A DNA stretch of 64,000 bases from Stemphylium vesicarium (taxonomy: Eukaryota; Ascomycota; Dothideomycetes; Pleosporales; Pleosporaceae): NCBI GenBank assembly GCA_004380135.1, contig QXCR01000012.1:186001-250000 (forward strand), read 5' to 3'. The notes under the pieces were generated by a model. It saw nothing but the letters and a program-made list of their open reading frames with translations. It did not search any database and was not told the origin of the DNA. Shown piece by piece: positions 1 through 10,815 of the stretch; the stretch's first letter is position 1, and each line of letters starts with the position of its first letter. The translations under genes and the position numbers were made by a program.

Positions 1-145
1 GCTAGCTTTGGCACGATAACGGGCAGTGGTGGGGGATACCATGCTCGTTAATCTTGTTCGCGATACCCATGGACATGTCCTTCCTCCTCTACCTCACCAC
101 TTGAGACCATAGCAGACACAATTCGCAACTGCGCACTTTTACACG

Positions 146-2969
146 ATGAGCAGCATCAGTAATTTCCAGACGTTCCTTGCGACATACAAGCAGTATAAAC
201 ACGACACTGAGTACATCGCGGGTTGGCTCGCCGAGACAGCACACTCTTGAAAGAAAGATCGAAGAAGCTGGAAATGTATCTTCGGCGCCTGCGAAGAAAG
301 GAAAAGGAGGGAAGGGCAAGAAGAGCAACAAATCAGCAGACAGTCGGGGCGGCGGAGAAAAACAATACCTGATCAAGTATCTGACTTCGTCCCCATGGCA
401 GAAACAATTGCGAGCAATGCGCAAGCTTTGCTTGTGCCAGTTGCACTATGCAAGCTCTTCAGTAGAGCAATCCAAGCACGACGCCGGGTAGCAGCCTGGT
501 TCGAGGCTAGGGGTGCGCAAAAAGAGAAGGAGAGTAATAAACGTCATCATCACTTCATTACCATTCTTGAGGATGCATTACAGCTGTTACGTCCTTCAAT
601 CTCTTCTGGGCCCCAAGCTACTCGCATGGGTGGAGAGCGTGCCGCTTCCGACACCTTGCCTGTGGAGAACAGGTTCGCTGGTCTATCCCTTGAAGATGCC
701 GCAGAGCTTGCAGACGAGGAACTTGGCGAGATGAACCTGCCCGTAGTGACTCCGGTCATTCTCAACCAGGATGAAGCTAAGATGGAAGAGGAGTTGAGGT
801 TTGCTGTTGGCCTTCTCTTTGATGACCTGAATGCCATGCGCACCGTCGCCTGCGATCAATGGGCAAAGTACAAGAAGAAGGAGATGGACCTGATCGTACC
901 AGCCATGACAACCGATACAGCGATTAAGCTTGCGCAAAAGGCCGAGGTGGAATTCGATCTGGTTGTTCCGAGGCCAAAGAAGTATCCCGCGGAGACTTAT
1001 CCTGTCTGGAAGCTACTCGACACCATCATAAAACCCACAGCTACGGAGAAGTCAGGAACTGAAATCGACACAATCAAGTCAGGTGATCCGTTTTGGCCGA
1101 TCTATCTGGGTCTCAAGCAATATCTGAACAGAATGCTAAAGTGGGATCCAGAGAAGTCTCTCCCTGCGATTATTGCGAAAGACTTTGGAGATCGCAAGCC
1201 TAATGCTTACACTCTGCCCGCTATCGAATCTTCTCAGACTGTTCGCATCGGCATCTTTGGCAAGAATCCCGAGGTCAGGGACATGCCCTCGCGTACTGTG
1301 GAGGAAATGTTTGTATCCAAACAGCTTCCCATATGGATGACCTACGTGGTAGAACTACAATTCCTGTCTCAGGACATCTTGGGCGACAGTTTAGGGCATC
1401 CTTACGTGGAACTGGGCTATCATCTCATAAGACTCATTCGCCAGAACAACAAATTGATCAAAGACTGGGAAAGTATGTTTTTACCGCATGAGGTCTTCGA
1501 TACTTGTTTTTACAAGCTTGCTCAGACACTCCAAAACTGTCAAGACTGGGTCTTGTTGGACAGCTACAAGAAGCCGTGGCAAGAACTAGCAGGTATAAAG
1601 CAAATTGCGACACATCCAATATTGAAGCAGTTGCTAAAGCCTAGGGAGGATGAGGGACATCACCTTGGAAGATATTCTGTGCTATGCGGCATGCTCAATT
1701 ATGAAATCTATCTCAAGTATCACAGCGCTGGGTTGATTTTGGAACATCACTCGCTTGCTATTGTTATGCTGGCATATCTCTACATCGCGGGACGCTTGGA
1801 GAGACCGGACGGTATCCCCAACTGGCCGGATATGGAGTGTGTCGTCTACGCAGAGGATCCTGATTGGCTATTCGTTGGGGGTAGACCTGGAACAGTAGAA
1901 GAGATAAAGAACAAGTTTCTCCTCGCTTCTGGCTCCATGGCGACGAATCGAGCCCGCGACATACCTCTTCATCGCCTCAGGGTTAACGTCCACAAGCTCA
2001 GAGACTTCCGCGATCCCATGATGTTCGGTGCAGGCATCTACTTACCATCTGACAGGTTCGGAGAGAGCGACTACAATTTTAACACCGCAAAAATTGAAGA
2101 TGTCTTCAAGCGCCTTGTGGACACCATAAAACACACCACAAACCTGGGGCCGGATGGCAAGGCAGACGGCAGGCCGGAAAGAATGCCAGACATGTATTTC
2201 ACGGGGCATTCTTGAAAGCTATGCCAAATGATTACAAGCTGACTTGGTTAATCTCTTTTTCGACTGGTTTGAGATGGGTCGTTATTGCGACTTGATTTGG
2301 CGTGGCATACAGGAGAGACTGAAGGAGGTCTTCAAAGAGTGGGATATGAACAACTTGAATGGTCAGCAGCCTGTCCAGGCCCCGACAGCCGACATTCTTC
2401 TAAACGACAAACGTTACTCACAGCATTTGATGGCTGCTTACGGAACGATGATGACATGCCTCAGGATGCCGGCATGGGAAAATAAAGCTATGTTGCCTCA
2501 AAGACATATCGACTTATGCCTGGCATCATTGGCAAAGTATCATTCCAAAACCGTTGCCCGGTTAATCACGCCTAGCCGCGATCTTCTCCGAAGTTTCTAC
2601 GGTCACTGGCAGGAACGGCAGCGGCTGTCCAAGTATCTGCCTGTGCTAGGCAAAGGCAATAACGGACTCAAAAGAGTGCATTACGAAGCGGTTGAGATGC
2701 TCATGGCAAACGACCCAGCATCCAAGATCACAGATCCTGACGCCATGAACGAGTTCTACAAACTTATGAGAGACATGCCGGAAGTTCGTCGCTACCAGGA
2801 TCATCGGCTGGAAGCTTGCTTAAGGCTCGGGTTTGTTCCAGCTGAGCATGGGAAATAACGCCCCTATGCTAGTATGAAGGACGCGGAACTAGACATTGCA
2901 GCGGAGATGGAGGTGTGGACTAAATGGGAAGAAGAGGAAGAAGAAGAGGAACTAAGGGAGCGCGGATAG
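146..2969 (+). pseudogene. DUF6604-like fungal protein, multiply frameshifted
   Basis: The start at 146 gives MSSISNFQTFLATYKQYKHD, followed by TEYIAGWLAETA. This matches the opening of the fungal DUF6604 family (family recalled, not searched). A Lys/Gly-rich linker then continues in another frame (about 243-380). The main body is an open frame from just upstream of 395 to 2215 (through DFVPMAETIA and AIQARRRVAAWFE to MYFTGHS). A short stretch, LKAMPNDYKLTWL, lies in a third frame (2212-2250), and NLFFDWFEMG to FVPAEHGK lies in a fourth frame to 2858. After that TAA the same frame stays open to a TAG at 2967-2969 and encodes an acidic tail (WTKWEEEEEEEELRERG). The joins need about one inserted and three missing bases, and I see no splice sites that could do this. 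Either the gene is dead or the assembly has small indels. No function is known for the family. Confidence 0.72.
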
Positions 2970-3356
2970 GTTCATAAATTGATTACGTAGACAGAACTTA
3001 ACTGGCTCAAACGGGCGCAAGCTCGGTGGTTGTTCCTTCACCTATCACCTCTCACACATCAATAACTTTGTAGTTCCAGCCATCGAAATATCTGTCGCTA
3101 TAGGGGTTCGTGCTGAATTCTATGTGCTAGCTTTCGTCTCTAGTTTGGAAATTATTTCCGGATTGGACGAGAGACACCTAGATGACTAGAGACTATTCCG
3201 GCACAACTATGCCGTATTTGGTAAGCGTCGCCGCCGAATCGAGGCTGTGCCGAGCCTCCCCGTTCAATACAAAGAGTGACAGTCCCCTCGCTCGTGTCTA
3301 ACCACCTCAGCATTATCTTTAACGCTTATTTTTCCTCCATAAAATCTCCAGGAAAA
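2970..3356. other. Intergenic region
   Basis: This is 387 bp between the broken DUF6604-like gene and the RING-H2 gene. I see no ORF, tRNA or repeat. It presumably holds the RING gene promoter. A non-ATG extension of the downstream reading frame (from a GTG at 3276) exists, but I do not believe it is translated. Confidence 0.5.
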
Positions 3357-3992
3357 ATGTTTTTGGGGAAACGAAAGATGAGAGGAAGGGGAAAAGGGAA
3401 GAAAGAGGAGGATACGCAGTCTGCCCATTGTCCGGACTCTTCCCCATCCTCGTCCTCGTCTTCTCCAGCCACCATCACAGTCCGCGATAAGGTCGACTAT
3501 GCAACCGTTTCCATCCCGCCCGGTAAAGCAGTCGATCAAACACCTTGTTCATTATGCCACGAGCCATGGGACAAATCTCTTCTGGTCGGATCAATTAGGC
3601 AGACGCCTTGCGCACACACCTTCCATCGAGTATGTCTGATGGTGTGGCTTAAGCGAAAAATGAAGGAAGAAAATCCATCGGCAGAGTGTGAGAAGGGGAA
3701 GTTGGGAGAAAAGGAGCTGGGCCAAGAACAAGAAGAAAACGACTTCACCTGTCCAGAATGCAATGCCGTTTGTTCTTCGCTGAGAGCGCCGGAAAAGTTC
3801 GCGCAATCGATGCATGAACAAGCCGGTGGAGAAGGAATGAAACCGTATACATGTTTGGAAGATCTGAAAGAGGTGATGCTCCGGGAAGCGGATAAACAGA
3901 CGAATTTCATTACTTGTTACTTTCCCAGGGAGTTTCCCAATGTGGACAGTAAAATAGTCAGGAACCAGCTGAAGCTTGACAGAATACGTTGA
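3357..3992 (+). CDS. RING-H2 finger protein, probable E3 ubiquitin ligase
   Basis: This is a 211-aa intronless reading frame. I chose the ATG at 3357 (MFLGKRKMRGRGKGKK) because it is the first ATG; the open frame further upstream has only GTG. Residues 1-20 are strongly basic and 30-37 form a serine run. A RING-H2 pattern follows: C64-x2-C67, C85-x-H87-x2-H90-x2-C93, C132-x2-C135. The gap between C93 and C132 is unusually long (38 residues, Lys/Glu-rich), so the finger carries a charged insert. A C-terminal tail of about 70 residues has no recognisable domain. RING-H2 fingers bind two zinc ions and usually recruit an E2 enzyme. The substrate cannot be inferred. The neighbours are decayed or lineage-specific, so this may also be an accessory gene. 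Confidence 0.7.
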   Translation: MFLGKRKMRGRGKGKKEEDTQSAHCPDSSPSSSSSSPATITVRDKVDYATVSIPPGKAVDQTPCSLCHEPWDKSLLVGSIRQTPCAHTFHRVCLMVWLKRKMKEENPSAECEKGKLGEKELGQEQEENDFTCPECNAVCSSLRAPEKFAQSMHEQAGGEGMKPYTCLEDLKEVMLREADKQTNFITCYFPREFPNVDSKIVRNQLKLDRIR

Positions 3993-4375
3993 ACTTTCCG
4001 CCACTCATTTCGCAATCATGAGTTTAGAGGCTGAGTGTTTTGTACTCTTCTATTGCTATCAGTGGCTTTAATACCACAACAACATGTTTTGTACCGCAAT
4101 AGAGTTACAGTAGTAGTAATAAATAGTAAAGCTTCTATGTTTAATACAGTGGGCACGACTATTAGGAAATCTATCATAGTGAATATCCATAGGCTACTTA
4201 TATAGCTGCCTCTAGCAAACACTGATATAGTCATTTGAGAGATTGCGGCGCACACTAGCAGTTTCTTGTACATTGCTTGATCATTTAGCCTCATCGACTA
4301 GTACTGTGGATACGATTGAGTTGCATCCTTCAATCGTACTAGGGTTCTAATAGCGCCCGTACTCAATTACGTACC
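3993..4375. other. Convergent intergenic region
   Basis: This is a locally A/T-rich stretch between the 3' ends of the RING-H2 and F-box genes. A minus-strand ORF (4016-4294, 92 aa, hydrophobic) is present, but it has no family resemblance and probably arises from base composition. Confidence 0.4.
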
Positions 4376-6206
4376 TTATCTTATATCACCTAACGTCCCC
4401 TGTGACAAATTAAATCCTTCCTCCTCTACCCCCAGCACTTCTCTCGACCTCCACAGCCCATCTTGCCCACATTCACTCTTGTTCCGAACCGAAAACCTCC
4501 ACTTCTTGTTACTTCCATTTGGTGCAAGGAACAGTAGTTCCAACCTTTCAATTGCACTCTGCTTCTTGAGATCATGCCACAATCGTAGTGTCAGGTCCCC
4601 GGCAGCTTCTTTCTTAAGAAGGCTGGGGCCCCAGCGGAAGGGGTCGCGAGGGTCCATGGTGAATTGGTAAGAGTCGCTTGACAGATCAATGGTGAGACAT
4701 AGATGGGTTAGGTTTGGGAAAGAGGTAATTGCTGTATGAACACTTGTTTCCGGAGGAGTTGAGGTGGAAGATGTCTGTGACGAGAGATATAGCGAGGGTT
4801 GGGGGGAATCGGTTGGTGGTACGCTTGATCCAGAGACGAGGGACCTGAGGCGGGCGAATCCAAATCTGCTTCTTTTTACTGGACCTGATTCGTTTTGTGC
4901 TAAGGATTCTGCGGACGAAGTGATCAATTTTGGCGGCTGCGGGACGTCTGGCCAGATTGTACCTTCTCCGTGACCTTCTGCAGCTGGTTGCAGCTTTATT
5001 GGTGCAACCAAACTCTGCAGCCCTGGTGCTCTTTCCCTCAGCACAAGGAACTCCTCCGGCTCCCACGAATTTCGTTTTATGGTGCTTGACTCTAAATGCC
5101 TTAGACTCACTCCATTACTAGCCAACAATGCGGGTCTGACGAGCCGCATCTTCTCATCATCCCAACTATAAATCTTGACGCTTTCAAGTGCTTCGATGGA
5201 ATACAGAAATCTGGTAAGAATACTCAAATCGCTGTCGCAATTCCATAATCCGCTTGAAGCTTGGGTTTTTTCCCAAAAGCCAAAGTTGAAAACTTTCAGC
5301 TGCGGTATGCGCCCCGTCAACGCCCTGAGCAGATGTGGTGGGCTTCCATGATTCAAGTCCAGCTTATGTAGCCTGCTCCAGTCCATACAGCGGGCCCACA
5401 TATCACAATGGTCTTTAGTGGGGGAGTAATTTTGTAGGTGTGGGTCAAGAGCTAGTTCCTCTAGTGCAGGAAACAGGTCACCATGTTGAAACGGAATGTT
5501 CAGAGGGCCGTGGGTGAAGTTATTGCTGACAACTCGGTTGTTTCTGTCGACTTCGAGATGAAGCACTTTCAGTCCACGAGCGCACAGAAAGCACTCTTTG
5601 AGCTCGTTCATCTCGGACAAGCATTTGTGTGTGAGGTCGTTTGCGAGAACGGTGTACGAGAGGAAGTATAGATTGGGCGACGAGAGCAACGCCTTGTCCA
5701 TTTCGCAATTTCCGCGTTCATTGTTTATATACAATAGACGGATCTCGGGGCGAAAGGCTAGCATCGATAGTATTGATTGTGGAATATGCATCGAGCATTC
5801 CCATCTATTGGATCGTTATTCACGGATGACGTGATTGGTCATCGCGTAGGAACTGAACTCACATGATCTCTTCTAGGTTCACCAGAGACTCCCAACACTC
5901 TTCCAACCCTTGCGCAATTCTCTCGGCAGCAACAACATTGCTTGCAGGTGGCTTCAGTCGAACGCGATGTATCGTCCTACCCAACATTTCGTTCGGCAAT
6001 AGCGTTCTCTCAAAAAAGGCCTGTTCTGCATCGCGCCAGCTGATCAGCGTTATGTCGCGGAACGTGAGCTCTTCGGAGAGCTTTCGCAACCTCCGACATG
6101 CCGAACGGAGCGATATGAAAGAAGTATAGTCGTCATCATGGAGTTGAGAGAAGACGAACGAAAGAACGCCTTGAGGCAGCTTTTGGAAGAAAGAAGCCAT
6201 CGGCAA
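4376..6206 (-). CDS. F-box domain protein
   Basis: Exons are complement(5863..6206) and complement(4376..5804), 590 aa in all. The 58-nt intron (5805-5862) has a GTGAGT donor and a TAG acceptor, and splicing reads LEEI-IWECSMHIPQSI without interruption. The N-terminus (LPQGVLSFVFSQLHDDDY, then SLRSACRRLRKLSEELTFRD at about residues 9-52) fits an F-box, the Skp1-binding module of SCF ubiquitin ligases. The rest has scattered leucine-rich, LRR-like segments (ALEELALDPHLQ, HKLDLNHG, FPNLTHLCLTIDLS) of the kind that receive substrates in many fungal F-box proteins, but no regular repeat could be fixed. A low-complexity Ser/Thr/Pro stretch sits near residue 450. The target is unknown. Such proteins are numerous and fast-evolving in filamentous fungi. 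Confidence 0.75.
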
Positions 6207-6690
6207 TTATGGCGTCATGACGGTAAGTTTTATTTGAGGTCTACGACTAGAACGAAGAACATTGTTTGGCGCGAGATGGCAGGCACAGTAAGTGCGTGAC
6301 TTAGCTCAGGGTTGACAGCATCCCGATCAAGCGCAACCCGCCAGCCACGCGCTTGGGTAAAACAAGGTAGATTACACACCCTCGACCCTGCTTAGTGCAT
6401 GCACACTTTACGCCCCCAAACAACCCACGCTACTAGGAGACACACTCCATATTTAGCGCCGACAACAATGGGTGGGAACGTAAGCTGAGGGGGTTAACTT
6501 GTTCTCTTGATTCCCGATGCTGTGCGTAATGCTGTGCACGGGTAAGCTGGAAAATGTCTCGAAAGGTACATGCCCATCTGCCTGGTGAGCTGACATGTGA
6601 TGTCAGTAATGTCATCATAAATACGGGATCTCCAGTCCCCTCTCGCGACCATCGAACAGCACAACAAACAAAAAGTATTCTTACAAACAA
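6207..6690. other. Divergent intergenic region
   Basis: This is 484 bp between the start of the F-box gene (minus) and the membrane-protein gene (plus), and it probably contains both promoters. No clear TATA box. An 86-aa plus-strand ORF at 6554-6814 overlaps the next gene in another frame and looks non-coding. Confidence 0.4.
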
Positions 6691-9183
6691 ATGCCCTATA
6701 TGGCGACACATAATGCAAGGTTACTCCCAAACGCGGAAACTCATTGCACACCAACTCATCGCGAGGGACGACTTGCGACCAATTGTGACAGTGGGGATAG
6801 AGCGTCTAGCCTGAATAAGAAGGGTCGCGCAAAGTCAGAATCGCTCGGTGAAAAGAGTAAAGTGTACAAGAAAACAATCGGTACTATTTTCGGTCTTTAT
6901 TTGGTAGGTACGTTAGAGTTGTGGCCATTTGAAGACACATTTGCTGACCTAGCCATAGCATTACTCTGCGGTATCTCGCACTACATCTTCTTTGACCGGC
7001 TTCATGGTTCTGTGGCTAGTGGCGAGCATGCTAGAATATCTCAGTCCTATACCACAGTCGTATCCCTACTTCTTGTTACACTCTTCAAAGCTTCTTTGCT
7101 TGGCTGCGTTGGTATATGCTCTGCCCAGTATCTCTGGCAAGTGTCGCGAAGCCAGCCAATCGCGCTCTCCACCGTAGAGAACCTGTTTCAAATGCGCCAC
7201 AATCCACTCGAGCTTCTCTGTTGCCGATACCTTCTATCAGTCTCGTTCTTCCTTGCGGCGTTCAAGTGGATAGTGCCTTTGGCAACCCTATACTCGCCAG
7301 GTGCTTTTACAATCGATGTCACTCCTTTCTTGCTTGAAGAGAGTGTGGATATGCCGGTATCTGAGTTGGTGTTCAATTCAAAGTTCGACCCGTTCCAACC
7401 AAATAATGTTTCCCGTCTCGCACTTTTCGCCGGTGTCGAGCACCGGTTACTTTGGGAGAATGGCGATGAAACGACTCTGGGAACAGTCAATCTGACGACA
7501 GATCTACAGACTATGGGGCCGCAACCTTTTCTAGTCCGACTATCAAAATCTGTGATTGTGGCCGGCGAATTAGTCCTGAAGCCTCCACCGACCTTGGGAG
7601 AGAACTCCACCTACAAATCAGAATTCATGAGACCGCAGCTAACCTGCCGGAATATTGAGCACTTCAATCGCACGGCTTCTAGAAAAATCGAGGACAACCT
7701 CACAGATCTTGCGTTTGGAGAAGCCTATGATAGCCTATACATAAGCAGTGAAATCTATGGATGGCAGATTACTCAACAAAATATGCTCAACGCTACACCG
7801 TGTCAGGATCCACAGGGAAATCTACACACCTTGGATGAGAATGGCGCAAGAGATGACGAAGAGGGTATAGCCTACGGGGCGCGGCCTAACGGTACATACT
7901 CCAATAGGTACCTGATCGAAACCTCCAAAACAAACTGCACAGAACGATATGTGACGTATATCACAAACATCACGTACAACAAGGGGGTATAGTCAGTACA
8001 GTATTAAATGCAGGACATTGAGCCTCAGCCAGTCAAGGACCTGTTTATTCAGATGGAGTGGGAGGCATCTACTAAAGACATCTTCCCGGGCGGCGAACAG
8101 CCAGAAAGCTTCTATGTCCCCTCCCCGTATATAGACGCAGCGGTTGCCGCTTCCTCGTATCTTCAACGCTCGACAGACTACCTGAAAGAGAGATTCCGAT
8201 ACTGGAATGCGTTTGCAATCTACGCTGCTTTTTTGGACTCAATTCAGTCTGCAACACAAAGATCATGTTCTGTTCCAGGAATCATTGCAAAATGTAACCC
8301 AGAGTGGACGAGATCTAATGGCTCACGCGATTCGATGGGTCCAGGGAATTGTGCGCAAGCACTTGATGGTAAGTGAGTTGATGCCCGCCCCCTACCCTAA
8401 CACCGCCAAGCCCGTTAGCTGAGACAAATAGGTACTTCCGCACTCGAGAACTCAAGACTGAATCCCTATCGCTATTCAAAATATAGGGGAAGAAACTCTG
8501 AAAAGTCGGATGTGGACGTCACAGAAGCCGCTCTCAACGAGCTTCTAACTAACATCACCATATCACTCATCACACTTGAACTCTGTATCGACAATATCAA
8601 CGTAACCGCAACTGTGTATCGCAACACCTACGACTTCTCGCGCAAGGCCTATCTTACTCTCCCTTACACGCTCTGCCTGGCTTTTGGGCTGATTATTGTC
8701 GGATTGGGCTTAGGCTCTCTCTGGCATAACAGAGCGCTAACAAGCGACGGCTTCATGCAAATTATGATGGCGACAAGAGGGCGAACAGAAATTGAAAGGC
8801 TGGTGCTTGAGCAAAACTTGGTCGGTTCAGAAAAGCCGTCACAAGAACTGAAGAACTTGAAAGTGCAATACGGAGAGCTGGTGACGGAGAACTCGATCGG
8901 AAGAGATAAGTTTTGGTGTTTTGGTACAGCTGAGGAGATGTCAGGTATTGATGAGGAAGAGGAGATGATGACAGTCGGGCCACTGATACCCTTGGGAACA
9001 CCCACACCACACGCAACCCGACAAAACAACGTCGTAACGGAATTATCTGACCGCCCTCGCATACGTCTAGCGGAAGACTTGACGGTAGACATCGCTGAAA
9101 ATTCGCGATTGCTCGCAAGCGCCATAAGTCAAGGAATCCTCTTGCTCCATAACTCTGGAGGTAGCCTGGCAAATATAACCTAG
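6691..9183 (+). pseudogene. Polytopic fungal membrane protein with two in-frame stops
   Basis: One reading frame runs 6691-8368, then a 63-nt intron (8369-8431, GTAAGT...ATAG), then 8432-9183, about 810 codons in all. It is broken only by TAG at 7990-7992 and TAA at 8005-8007. Hydrophobic helices lie near the N-terminus (LAIALLCGISHYIFFDRLHG; SYTTVVSLLLVTLFKASLLG; YLLSVSFFLAAFKWIVPLA). A long Asn-glycosylation-rich ectodomain follows, then a last helix (LCLAFGLIIVGLGLGSLW) and an acidic tail. This layout matches a large uncharacterised fungal membrane-protein family sometimes labelled 'formylmethionine deformylase-like'. The stops could be real nonsense changes (CAG to TAG and CAA to TAA), or could be removed by a 63-nt in-frame GTGACG...CAG intron at 7951-8013. 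The true N-terminus is uncertain. Confidence 0.55.
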
Positions 9184-10081
9184 GTTGTCGGACCGTAGCC
9201 GCCTTCTCGATTGCTCCACATCACGTATCTGGTCCACATTTTGGTTTAATCGGGTCAACGACAAATGATGAATGTATGCGTTCCGCTCCTTTATCGATCT
9301 TCTGACATTTTACCCTTGCTTTTGGTCGCATACATATCGTTCATGACAGATGCGTAGTGCTTGAAATCATCTTTTGAACGGTATGATGAGCTTGTCACAT
9401 CCGGGGACTATGATCTTAACGCGCCTCTTCAGGATCAGCTAACCATTCTATGCATGCCTGAAGAGCGACTATTTGGGTGTTGCGAATGCCTGATGTGGTG
9501 CTCAGGATCATTGGTTGAGTTGAGACACAAGACGGGTACTGGTACTAGCGCGTTACACATAGGCATGCAGCGGCAGCTGTAAGATTTTGCTCCGGTGTCG
9601 TGATTTGTGAAACCGACGAAGTGGGATATCTAGAGGGTGCTACTACGTCAGGCAGAGCAGTGTAGCATTCCGAGCCAAGTTTTGTTGAGAAAATTTGCGA
9701 TCACACGACGAGTGTCTCCTGGTAGCCTGGGTAACATCTTCAAACCAACAATCCCTTAGTCGCCTTCAAACGGCGCTCACAAGCCACCTTCCTCTAGGCT
9801 CGATCCTTGGTTGGCCTGTGATTCGCATCTTGCGTTCATGTTAGCCAAGCCCCATGTCATTACATCTGTCCATGTAGCTTACTTCCTTGCTGCTGATATT
9901 GTAGTGGTTGCTCCACGGCTTGACAACTACGGTCGGTGCCCCAATATTTCCAAAGAACTAGCACCGGCTTCTAATAAAACTCTAGGCCTTCTACATGCTT
10001 CTCAAAGGCCTCTTCTTTGAGCGGCCTTACAAAAACCCCTGATACAGCCTGACTACTTGTTGCTGATTCCCTTGGAACTCT
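9184..10081. other. Gene-poor intergenic stretch
   Basis: This is about 900 bp with no convincing gene. The plus-strand ORFs at 9361-9582 (TTG start) and 9811-10020 are short and show no family resemblance. I see no terminal repeats or transposase remnants. Confidence 0.4.
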
Positions 10082-10815
10082 TTATAGTAATAGCTCCTCA
10101 ATGAAATTCGAAAGACCGGTTATCATTCCACTAGAAATTTGTATTTCGGGAAGCGGAGACTTGTATATAACTATAAGTCGAGTTGGAGTATTATACTTGA
10201 GCTGATCGAGCCACATCATTGTTCTGAAGACCTCACTGCCATACACAGTGTCTTTCTTACAAGTTATCGTCATTTCGATGATTAGTATGCCTCGCGTTCC
10301 GTTTTGTGTTTCGTTTAGGATTTGACGTGTTTGAGAGAGGGAAAGAGCACAAGTGTGAAGAAGGCTCTTAACCTCGCGATTTCGGTATCTCCTACCGCCC
10401 CCGTCCGGTAAACCAAGGCAACCTTCTAGGGATCTTATAGACCCAACAAGTGCCCATGCTGCACTATAGTCTATAAGGTACCGTAAAAGCTGGATTCTAC
10501 AGTCCTCTACCTTGCTTTGAGGATTGGGCGGGCTTCTATGTTGATGAGGTGGCAAGTCACTAGGATTTCGATCGCGAGTGGAGTGCGTGGTCTAATAAGA
10601 ACCACACGGGAGTCGTAGACCTGGGCTTTAGGAGGAACTGGCCAGGCGCTTTCGCTGATGAAAGCCTCTGTTCTGTTCCATCTAGGACTCACCAAGGCTT
10701 CCGCTCTGTCTAGGACCTGCCAAGTGGTCGGGATTTCGATATTTTCGTACACGCAGCAACGTAGTTCTGCAGGTAGATCCAAGAATCGGAAGGGGGTTTC
10801 AGTAGCTGAAGCCAT
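10082..10815 (-). pseudogene. F-box-like fungal protein with one frameshift
   Basis: On the minus strand, MASATETPFRFLDLPAELRC starts at 10815 (the ORF seems to begin at 10821, but that codon is TTG). LDLPAELR followed by VYE is the typical opening of a fungal F-box-like/2EXR-type family. It reads CHLINIEARPILK and then hits a TAG at 10507. The sense continues in the frame that ends at 10082 (SKVEDCRIQLLRYLIDYSAA, then WALVGSI). Adding a single A to the AAA of 'ctcaaagcaagg' would join the two as ILK-SKVED. No intron explains it: the only GT...AG there is 21 nt. The total length would be about 244 aa. It is either a pseudogene or carries a homopolymer sequencing error. Confidence 0.5.

Noticed and set aside
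4016..4294. 92-codon hydrophobic minus-strand ORF
   Set aside because: Lies in AT-rich convergent intergenic DNA with no family resemblance.
6904..6958. Candidate intron GTAGGT...GCTGACCTAG in the membrane-protein gene
   Set aside because: The signals are good but removing it shifts the frame into one with a stop just upstream (6858), while the unspliced frame is open.
7987..8013. 27-nt GT...AG stretch containing both in-frame stops
   Set aside because: Far below the minimum intron size in fungi, though in frame; the 63-nt version or real stops are more likely.
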